Source: UBA1672 sp964587815
GTDB lineage: Bacteria; Pseudomonadota; Alphaproteobacteria; Micavibrionales; Micavibrionaceae
Assembly: GCA_964587815.1 (NCBI GenBank)
Contig: CAZPMH010000002.1
Span: 62,001 to 126,000, forward strand
Direction: 5' to 3'
Length of the DNA: 64,000 nucleotides
In this document: piece by piece, positions 34,303-41,807 of the stretch
Numbering within the stretch: the first letter of the stretch is position 1
How the letters are laid out: each line of letters starts with the position of its first letter
The notes under the pieces: generated by a model
Databases searched by the model: none
What the model saw: the letters and a program-made list of their open reading frames with translations, nothing else
What the model was told of the DNA's origin: nothing
Program-made: the position numbers and the translations under genes

Positions 34303-37224
34303 ATGCGCCGCATCATGAAATTTTTCGAACGCCTTTACATTCTTCTATGCGGGCCGCGCCTTTTGCACATCGTTTTGCCGATTGTGATGGTGTATCTGTT
34401 TATCGGGACGGTCGCGCAAAAATATGTCGGGCTGTATGCGGCGACAAGTATGTGGTTTGCCGCGCCAGTGATCTGGCTTGGCTCTGACGGGTTTGCAGTT
34501 CCTTTGCCCGGAATGCCGATCTTAATGGCGCTCATCTTCCTAAACCTTGTGTTCAAATTGGTGTTTAAAAGCCCGTGGACTGTACGGAATGCGGGAAATA
34601 TCACGACGCATATCGGGGCTCTACTCCTATTACTCGGCGGGTTGTTTACCGCGCTGTATAGTTCGGAAGGGTATCTGGCGCTGGCGGAGGGTGAGAGCAA
34701 GGCGGCGGTTTCGGATTATCACACGCGCGAATTTGTGATTTTAAGAGAAGACGGAAGCATTGTTCGACGTTGGAAATTAAGTCAGCTTCCTATTGGCAGG
34801 CCGTATATGGACACATCGTATATAGGCTTGAAAATATTGGACAAATGTAATAATTGCCAGATTATCGCGCGGGAATATCCGACGCCTGATCATATCGGTA
34901 TGGCGCAGCATATGCAGATCTCTCCTGCTCCGCTGCGGATGAATAATGAAGATAATTTATCTGGCGTAACGTTTGAGATTTCCATAGATGACGGTGATGA
35001 TCGCAAAATTTATATTGCGCTGGAAGATATTCCGCAAATTCCGCAGGTCAATATTGACGGTGAAACGTACAGCTTTGTTTTGAGGCGCGCGCAGCGGAAT
35101 TTACCGTTTAGCGTTTCCCTGATTGATTTTGAGAAAGTTACCCATCCCGGCACAGATACCGCGAAGGAATATCGCTCCACGGTGCTTATCCAAGATGACG
35201 GATTGCAATGGGAGAGCGAGATTTCGATGAATGCGCCCTTGCGGTATAAGGGCTATACATTCTTTCAATCCTCGTTTTTGGATACGCCCAACGGTGAGGT
35301 TTCGGTGCTGGCAGTGGTGTGGAATGTCGGGCGTGCGTTTCCCTATATTTCGGGCATTGTGATGTGTATCGGTCTGTTGCTGCACTTGTTTTTGCGGCGG
35401 CGTTACGCGGCGATTGCTCTGCTTTTGATTTTGCCTTGTTTGCATGCCGCTCCTGCCCTAGCCGATGCGCCGCGCCTGTCCTTAGATGATTTTTCGCGTG
35501 TGCCGATTTTGCATGACGGGCGGGTGAAACCGATGGAGAGTTTTGCGCGGGCGATGAAGAAACGGTTTTCAGGCTCGGACTCTGCGGCGATGGAATGGCT
35601 GGTGCAATCGTTATTCGACCCTGCGCGCAGTGAGGCGTTGCCGATTTTGCGCATTTCTAATCCTGATTTGCTGGCGTTACTCAGTTTGGAGCGGCGAGCA
35701 GATAAGCTCTATAGCTACACTGAAATTTACACGGCGTTGGGCGAGAAACAGCCGTTGATTTTGAACATTCTTAAGGCTGAAGAAGAGGATTGGAGCCCGC
35801 AACATCGCAGCCTGATTGAATTACAGCAAGAGGTTGTGGCCCTGCGCGATGTACTGAGCAGTTTGAGCGGTGTTCTTCCCCTGCTCGCGCCAGTTCCGCG
35901 CGGTATTGAAACGCAAGACGGGCGTGTCACTTATTTTGGCATGGTCGGGCAGCGCCCTGTTCTCGACCATGCGTTTAGTCTTGTGATTAAAGAAAAAGGC
36001 GAAGATTTGGATCGATATTCGGATGATGAGCGCAACATGGCGTTGCTCTTGTTTAAGCTGAATGCGGTTTATGAAGCGTCTAAGGTCAGCCGCATTTTCA
36101 AGGTTATTCCAAGTGGTGAAGACTGGAAAACACTGTGGCAGGCTATTGATAGCAATACTGTCTTAGATGCGTCACATGTAAACCTTTGGCATGAATTAGC
36201 AGCAGCGTATCACAGTGACAATGTCGATTTATGGGATATTAAGGTCGATGCGCTTTTGAAATCTTACGAAAATTCAGCGCGAGTTAGCGTTCCGGCACTC
36301 AGCGTTGAGCGCCTATATGTTTTGTACGACCCGTTTAAGATTGCGTTTGCGTTAAGCGTGATTGCGCTGATTCTATTGTTCGCGCGTGGGTTTAAGGCGT
36401 TTCCAGTCCTTTTGATTACTGCGCCCTTGGCTTTGAGTGTGTTGGCGCAGCTTGCGGGGCTGGGTATGCGGATGTTTATTTTATGGCGGCCGCCTGTCTC
36501 CACCTTGTATGAAACGGTGCTGTTCGTGACGCCGATTGTGATGGCGTATTTTCTTTATCTCTACCGCAGATCAGATGATGACGGGCTTTGGCTATGGATG
36601 TCGGCGATTGGCGGCGTTTTGCTTTTGATGCTCGGTTTTGCGCATCAGGAGGATGGCGATAGCCTTGTTATGCTAACGGCGGTGTTGAATACGAATTTCT
36701 GGTTGACCACGCATGTTTTAACAATTACGGCGGGGTATGCGTTTTGCGCGCTAACCGCGCTGATCGCGCATTATATTTTGATCCATATGGTTTGGGCGAA
36801 GAAGCGTACGCCTGATTTTTCGTTGTTTCAATCAATGCATGCCGCGGCGTTGATTGCGCTGTTTTTTGCGACAATCGGCACGGTTTTGGGTGGCATTTGG
36901 GCCGATCAAAGTTGGGGGCGTTTTTGGGGATGGGATCCGAAAGAGAACGGCGCGCTGCTAATTGTGCTGTGGCTGGTGTGGGCGGTGCATGGACGTATTA
37001 GCGGGCAGATGGGCAATGTCGGCGTTCTTTATGCGATGAGTTTTCTGTCTGTGATCCTCGCCCTGTCGTGGTTTGGGGTAAATTTGCTCAGCGTGGGCTT
37101 GCATGCATACGGCTTTACGGATTCGATGGCGGTCACGCTCGGCGTTTTTATTGCCGCTGAAGTTGCGTTTCTGGCGGGGATTCATATGTTGTTGTTAAAG
37201 CAAAGGCGCACTTCGCATGGTTAA
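34303..37224 (+). CDS. ccsBA: System II cytochrome c synthetase, fused CcsB-CcsA
   Basis: A 973-aa fusion of a ResB/CcsB half and a ResC/CcsA half, which exports heme and attaches it to apocytochrome c. The CcsB half (about 1-365) has membrane helices, THIG near residue 101 and a periplasmic domain (about 130-340). A second leader-like helix and RVPILHDGRVKPMESFAR (about 390-415) start the CcsA half. Further on are heme-ligand candidate WLTTHVLTITAGYA near 800, the WWD heme-handling motif WGRFWGWDPKENG near 867-880, and AVHGR near 895. The start may be the ATG four codons inside. A thioredoxin-like protein overlaps the 3' end by 8 bases. Confidence 0.9.
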   Translation: MRRIMKFFERLYILLCGPRLLHIVLPIVMVYLFIGTVAQKYVGLYAATSMWFAAPVIWLGSDGFAVPLPGMPILMALIFLNLVFKLVFKSPWTVRNAGNITTHIGALLLLLGGLFTALYSSEGYLALAEGESKAAVSDYHTREFVILREDGSIVRRWKLSQLPIGRPYMDTSYIGLKILDKCNNCQIIAREYPTPDHIGMAQHMQISPAPLRMNNEDNLSGVTFEISIDDGDDRKIYIALEDIPQIPQVNIDGETYSFVLRRAQRNLPFSVSLIDFEKVTHPGTDTAKEYRSTVLIQDDGLQWESEISMNAPLRYKGYTFFQSSFLDTPNGEVSVLAVVWNVGRAFPYISGIVMCIGLLLHLFLRRRYAAIALLLILPCLHAAPALADAPRLSLDDFSRVPILHDGRVKPMESFARAMKKRFSGSDSAAMEWLVQSLFDPARSEALPILRISNPDLLALLSLERRADKLYSYTEIYTALGEKQPLILNILKAEEEDWSPQHRSLIELQQEVVALRDVLSSLSGVLPLLAPVPRGIETQDGRVTYFGMVGQRPVLDHAFSLVIKEKGEDLDRYSDDERNMALLLFKLNAVYEASKVSRIFKVIPSGEDWKTLWQAIDSNTVLDASHVNLWHELAAAYHSDNVDLWDIKVDALLKSYENSARVSVPALSVERLYVLYDPFKIAFALSVIALILLFARGFKAFPVLLITAPLALSVLAQLAGLGMRMFILWRPPVSTLYETVLFVTPIVMAYFLYLYRRSDDDGLWLWMSAIGGVLLLMLGFAHQEDGDSLVMLTAVLNTNFWLTTHVLTITAGYAFCALTALIAHYILIHMVWAKKRTPDFSLFQSMHAAALIALFFATIGTVLGGIWADQSWGRFWGWDPKENGALLIVLWLVWAVHGRISGQMGNVGVLYAMSFLSVILALSWFGVNLLSVGLHAYGFTDSMAVTLGVFIAAEVAFLAGIHMLLLKQRRTSHG

Positions 37225-37777
37225 ATGGATCGTGATCATTGTGACGATTGCCGCGGGTCTTGGGATTGCCGCGTGGGATCATTTTGCACCCCCGCCCGGC
37301 GTTTTGCGCGATAAGGTTGTTTCGACGCTGCACATCAAACCGCTTGATCAGCCTGCGCCGAATGTTATTTTTGAACTGCCCGAAGGTAAGAGATTACCGC
37401 TGAAAAATTTGCGCGGGAAAATTGTGCTGGTGAATATCTGGGCGACATGGTGCGCCCCATGCGTGATCGAAATTCCACAGCTTTTACAAATTGCGCGAGA
37501 GCATGATGACGTTGCGCTGGTTTTGCTTTCGGTCGATCAAAGCCGCGGCGTTGTGGATGATTTTTTTGCGCGCGGTACGGCGCAAGTGCAATCTGATGTT
37601 GCGATGGATAATGTGTATGTTGCACTCGACCCTTATAAAGCGGTTTCACGTGAGGGATTTGGCACAAGTCTGTATCCTGAGACTTTCATTATTTCACCAG
37701 AAGGCAAGGTAAAGCACAAGGTTGCGGGATTGATTGATTGGTTGGAGCCGCGGGCGCGGTCTATGATATTTGATTAA
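37217..37777 (+). CDS. ResA/TlpA-type thioredoxin, membrane-anchored
   Basis: A 186-aa periplasmic thiol-disulfide protein: one N-terminal membrane helix (about 3-19), then a thioredoxin fold with WATWCAPC, active cysteines at 79 and 82. A cis-Pro region follows (GTSLYPETFIISPEGKV). Overlap with ccsBA by 8 bases shows co-translation and supports a ResA-like role in reducing the heme-binding cysteines of apocytochrome c. Confidence 0.9.
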   Translation: MVKWIVIIVTIAAGLGIAAWDHFAPPPGVLRDKVVSTLHIKPLDQPAPNVIFELPEGKRLPLKNLRGKIVLVNIWATWCAPCVIEIPQLLQIAREHDDVALVLLSVDQSRGVVDDFFARGTAQVQSDVAMDNVYVALDPYKAVSREGFGTSLYPETFIISPEGKVKHKVAGLIDWLEPRARSMIFD

Positions 37778-39477
37778 TACACTTCGCCTGCACCTTGGCC
37801 GCGCGGGTCGGATGCAGCGGTGACTTTGCCCGTTTTCTTATCCAGATGGATGATCTGCATATTGCCATAATCGCGTTTGGATTGGCGTAAAGCATGGCCT
37901 TTTTCTTCTAACGTTTTGATTTCATTTTCGGTGAGCGCGCCTTTTTCGCAGACGATTTCATCGGGGATGAATTGATGGTGATAGCGCGGCATGGCGACGA
38001 TTTCCTCTGGCGTTTTTCCGTTCAGATAAGCCAGTATGCCGAGTAGATTGATGGTGATGATTTGCGAGCCGCCCGGCGTTCCGATGATGAGAACACTGTC
38101 TTTCGTTTCAATGATTGTGGGCGTCATGCTGGAGAGCATGCGTTTGCCCGGCTCGATCGCATTGGCAGATGTACCGATCAGTCCGTAGCCGTTTTTTACG
38201 CCCGGCTTGATAACAAAATCGTCCATTTCATTATTTAGGATAACGCCTGTATTTGGCGGCATGAAGCCCGATCCGAACCAGAAATTGATGCTTTGCGTGA
38301 CAGCGACGCGGTTACCGTGTTTGTCGATAACCGCGAAGTGCGTGGTTTCTGTGCCCTTTGGCGTTTTATCGATTGCTGGCATGGGAAGCGTCTCGCTTGG
38401 CGTGGCCTGATTGATTTTAATCATCGACTTTTGCGCGGTCGCTTTTTTAGGCGAGATTATCTCCTCAACTGGTACATCAACGAAATCCGTGTCGCCCATG
38501 TAGCGGGCGCGCTGATGGTAGGCGTGGCGCATGGCTTCGACGATGATGTGTTTTTGATCAGCGGGCGGCATAGCGTCCAGATCATATTGTGCCAGAATAT
38601 TGAAGATGTTTTTCATCACCAAACCGCCTGAAGAAGGAAGCGGCGGCATGATAATTTTTGCGCCCTTATAGTGGGCAATAACGGGGGCTCGGGTTTTGAC
38701 CTTATATTGTGCGAGGTCTTGTTTCGTCCAAATACCACCCATGATGCGCACGGCGTTGACCATGCGTTCAGCGGCCTTGCCTTCGTAGAAATCCTTAGCG
38801 TTATCAGTGTGAATATTCGTGAGGGTCTTTGCGAGATCAGGTTGTTTTAGAACCCATCCGATGTGCGGAATTTCGCCGTTATCTAAGAAAACACTCTTTG
38901 CAACGCCGTTGAAAGTGTCTTTTTTGGTTTTCACACCGCTGATGTAGCGTTCACCGACGGGGAAGCCTTCTGATGCGAGCTTTATGGCAGGTTTGAGGCT
39001 GTTTTCCAAAGACAGCGCCCCGAAGTTTTTGCTGATCTCGACAAAGGCTTTCGGTTGCCCCGGGATTCCTGCGGCGAGCGGGCCGTTGCGGGAGGCGTTT
39101 TTAATCGGCTCGCCGTTTTCGTCGAGATACATGTCTTTATGTGCGGCGAGCGGTGCGGTTTCACGGGAATCTATCACGGTGTATGTGTCTGTATCCGCTT
39201 GGTATAGCAGCCAAAAGCCTCCGCCGCCGATGCCTGAGCCGTAAGGTTCGACCACGCCCAGCGCGGCGGATGTTGCGATGGCGGCATCAAATGCGTTTCC
39301 GCCCATTTGCAACACTTCACGCCCTGCTTTGGTTGCCAGCGGATGGGCTGAGACGACACCGCTTTCATGGGTTATACGCGATGTATTTTCTAGAGTTTTC
39401 TGTGTGTCTCTGGCATGGGTTGGCGCGGCGAGAACAAGACAGAGAAGACTGATACCTAAAATATTTAATTTTTTCAT
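37774..39477 (-). CDS. ggt: Gamma-glutamyltransferase (glutathione hydrolase)
   Basis: A 567-aa secreted Ntn-hydrolase that cleaves the gamma-glutamyl bond of glutathione. I chose ATG 39477 (MKKLNILGIS) over a GTG three codons upstream, because GAGAG is well spaced to it and it gives a clean signal peptide ending near THARD. The autocatalytic nucleophile is the first Thr of TTHF (Thr378 here), preceded by KGTE; PYGSGIGGGGFW, SRETAP and NNEMDDF are family motifs. It starts 16 bases after the ABC exporter stop, so they form an operon; Atm1-type exporters are linked to glutathione chemistry. Its stop overlaps the thioredoxin stop. Confidence 0.94.
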   Translation of the reverse strand: MKKLNILGISLLCLVLAAPTHARDTQKTLENTSRITHESGVVSAHPLATKAGREVLQMGGNAFDAAIATSAALGVVEPYGSGIGGGGFWLLYQADTDTYTVIDSRETAPLAAHKDMYLDENGEPIKNASRNGPLAAGIPGQPKAFVEISKNFGALSLENSLKPAIKLASEGFPVGERYISGVKTKKDTFNGVAKSVFLDNGEIPHIGWVLKQPDLAKTLTNIHTDNAKDFYEGKAAERMVNAVRIMGGIWTKQDLAQYKVKTRAPVIAHYKGAKIIMPPLPSSGGLVMKNIFNILAQYDLDAMPPADQKHIIVEAMRHAYHQRARYMGDTDFVDVPVEEIISPKKATAQKSMIKINQATPSETLPMPAIDKTPKGTETTHFAVIDKHGNRVAVTQSINFWFGSGFMPPNTGVILNNEMDDFVIKPGVKNGYGLIGTSANAIEPGKRMLSSMTPTIIETKDSVLIIGTPGGSQIITINLLGILAYLNGKTPEEIVAMPRYHHQFIPDEIVCEKGALTENEIKTLEEKGHALRQSKRDYGNMQIIHLDKKTGKVTAASDPRGQGAGEVY

Positions 39478-39493
39478 GATCAGCACTCTCTCT

Positions 39494-41374
39494 TTACTGT
39501 TCTTCTTTTTGACGCTCCCACATGCTGGCGTACAGGCCGCCTTTTTGCAAGAGTTCGTTGTGCGTGCCGCCCTCCATTACTTTGCCCTGATCGAGGACGA
39601 GGATTTTATCCGCGGAGACAACCGAGGAGAGGCGATGGGCGATAATCAAGGTTGTGCGCCCTTCTGAGACTTTTCTTAAGTTCTGCACGATCTCTTGTTC
39701 AGTTTGGGAGTCGAGCGCGGATGTCGCTTCATCAAAGAGGAAGATTGGCGCATTTTTCAGCACGTTCCGCGCGATGGCAACGCGTTGTTTTTCGCCGCCT
39801 GAAAGTTTTAAGCCACGCTCGCCGACCATGCTGTCATAGCCGTCTTTAAGTTTGGAGATAAAGCCGTCAATTTTGGACATTTTGGCGGCTTCGCGGATGT
39901 CTTCATCGCTCGCGCCCGGCTTGCCGTATTCGATGTTGTAGCGAATAGTGTCGTTAAACAGCACCGTATCCTGCGGGACGATGCCGATGGCTTGGCGAAG
40001 GGAGTTTTGAGTGACATCGCGTACGTCTTGTCCGTCAATCAGCACATGGCCGCCTTGCACATCATAGAAGCGGTAGAGCAAGCGGCTGATGGTGGATTTT
40101 CCTGCGCCGCTTGGGCCGACAATGGCGAGGGTTTTTCCTGCCTCAACCGTGAACGATAAGCCCTTGAGGATTTCGCGGTCGTCGTTATAGCCGAAATGCA
40201 CGTCCTTAAATTCGATCGTGCCGCCGCTTAATTCGAGTTCTTGTGCCCCTTCCCTGTCGGTAATCTCACGATCAATTTTCAACATGGAGAACATATCATC
40301 CATATCGGTGAGGGATTGCCTGATCTGGCGGTAGACGAAGCCGAGGAAGTTCAGCGGCATGTAAAGCTGGATCAGGTAAATGACGACCAGTACGAAATCA
40401 CCAACTGTCATTGTGCCGTCTGCCACGCCGCTTGCGGCCATATACATAACGATGACCAGCCCGGCAGCGATGATGAAGGCCTGACCGATATTAACAACCG
40501 AGAGGCTGCGTACTGACATGATTGCCGCGCGTTCATAGGCCGCGAGGGAGCGATCATAGCGGTTGGCCTCATGCGCTTCGTTACCGAAATATTTGACGGT
40601 TTCGAAATTGAGCAGCGAGTCGATGGCCTTTGTGTTGGCCTGCGTGTCCATGTCGTTCATCTCGCGGCGGAATTTCAATCGCCATTCGGTCGTGTAGAGG
40701 GTGAAGGCAATATAGAGCGCGATGGTGAAGAAGGTTACGGCGGCGAACCAGATGTTGAACAGATACCACAGCACCGCACAAACGAGCAGGATTTCCACCA
40801 GGGTCGGGACGATATTAAACAGCATGAAGGTGAGAAGAAATTCTATGCCCTTGATCCCGCGTTCGATCACACGGCTCAGGCCGCCTGTCTGGCGGCTCAT
40901 GTGGAAGCGCATGGAGAGTTCGTGCATATGCTGAAACGTATCAATCGCAACGCGGCGCATAGCCCGTTGGGTGACGTTCACAAAGACAGCTTCGCGGATT
41001 TCGGCGAATACAACCGCCATTGTGCGTGCGGCGCCATAGGCAAGGATGAGCCCCGTCGGTACGGCGAAGGCAACGACCGTTGGGTCTACGCCCTCTATCG
41101 CTTTACTCCCCTCGGTCATCAGGTCGATAATCTGTTTATAGATCAGCGGCATGTAAACGTTCGTGACCTTCGCCAGAACGAGGCAGATCATCGCCACAAC
41201 GACACGTACACGCAGATCAACTGCGTTTTTGGGCCAGAGATACGGCAACAAGGTTTTTAGCGTGGCTAATTGAGAATGCTTTTGCTGCGTTGTTGTATCT
41301 TTCGCCGTTTCACTTGCCTCTTTTTCCTGAGGGGCGTTTGCGTTGTCGGCTTGTTGTGTCTTTTGATTTTGCAT
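39494..41374 (-). CDS. ABC exporter, Atm1/HMT1 type (permease-ATPase fusion)
   Basis: I placed the start at ATG 41374 (626 aa); an ATG at 41431 would add a hydrophobic tail and has no binding site, though 41374 has none either. An N-terminal six-helix permease domain (SMRFHMSRQTGGLSRVIERG and GVADGTMTVGDFVLV are typical of the ABCB7/Atm1 group) is followed by the ATPase: Walker A GPSGAGKST near 420, LSGGEKQR near 524, and Walker B FLFDEATSALD near 546. Known relatives export glutathione-bound sulfur or metal species. ggt follows directly. Confidence 0.92.
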   Translation of the reverse strand: MQNQKTQQADNANAPQEKEASETAKDTTTQQKHSQLATLKTLLPYLWPKNAVDLRVRVVVAMICLVLAKVTNVYMPLIYKQIIDLMTEGSKAIEGVDPTVVAFAVPTGLILAYGAARTMAVVFAEIREAVFVNVTQRAMRRVAIDTFQHMHELSMRFHMSRQTGGLSRVIERGIKGIEFLLTFMLFNIVPTLVEILLVCAVLWYLFNIWFAAVTFFTIALYIAFTLYTTEWRLKFRREMNDMDTQANTKAIDSLLNFETVKYFGNEAHEANRYDRSLAAYERAAIMSVRSLSVVNIGQAFIIAAGLVIVMYMAASGVADGTMTVGDFVLVVIYLIQLYMPLNFLGFVYRQIRQSLTDMDDMFSMLKIDREITDREGAQELELSGGTIEFKDVHFGYNDDREILKGLSFTVEAGKTLAIVGPSGAGKSTISRLLYRFYDVQGGHVLIDGQDVRDVTQNSLRQAIGIVPQDTVLFNDTIRYNIEYGKPGASDEDIREAAKMSKIDGFISKLKDGYDSMVGERGLKLSGGEKQRVAIARNVLKNAPIFLFDEATSALDSQTEQEIVQNLRKVSEGRTTLIIAHRLSSVVSADKILVLDQGKVMEGGTHNELLQKGGLYASMWERQKEEQ

Positions 41375-41447
41375 TAAAATGTGGTAGCACAAAAACCATA
41401 CAAAACCACATGAAATTTTACTCATGAACATTCAGGAGATTTGAGAT

Positions 41448-41691
41448 ATGTCAGCCGCGACGATTTATGGAATTAAAAATTGCGACACGATGAAGAAAAC
41501 GTTTCGTTGGATGGACGAGAACGGCGTGGCGTAAGTTGGACGATGCTATGAAAGAACAGATGGATGAACGCTTGGCGATTACGATCGCAACGGATAATCC
41601 ATCGATTATCAAACGCCCGATTATCGTTCAGGATGATAGGGTCATGGTCGGGTTTGATGCTGATGATTTGGCTTCGGCATTTATCCCATAG
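41448..41691 (+). pseudogene. Broken ArsC/YffB-family gene
   Basis: ATG 41448 has a strong site (CAGGAG). The frame reads MSAATIYGIKNCDTMKK and on to DENGVA, the N-terminus of ArsC/YffB-type reductases with the C-x-x-x-K pattern, then stops at TAA after 28 codons. Shifted by one base, LDDAMKEQ runs on through NPSIIKRPIIV and DDRVMVGFDADDLASAF to TAG 41691, the C-terminus of the same family. The middle of the domain (about 45-50 residues) is missing, so an internal deletion with a frame change has destroyed the gene. It is divergent from the ABC exporter. Confidence 0.85.
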
Positions 41692-41718
41692 CAATCTTAG
41701 GAAACGCAACCGATTCGC

Positions 41719-41748
41719 TTGACCTATTTTACAAAATACTTGTATATT
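41719..41748 (+). promoter_or_regulatory. Promoter of the PodJ-like gene
   Basis: TTGACC (41719-41724) and TATATT (41743-41748) are separated by 18 bases, 60 bases before the ATG at 41808. Both boxes are close to the sigma-70 consensus. Confidence 0.5.
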
Positions 41749-41807
41749 CGGCGCATATTTTGAATTGTGTAACTGCTATAGCGTATTTCCGAAAGGGCTG
41801 ATCTATC

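Noticed and set aside
40571..41260. Plus-strand open frame of 229 codons
   Set aside because: It is antisense to the ABC exporter permease domain and rich in His, Arg and Asp as expected of a reverse-frame shadow.
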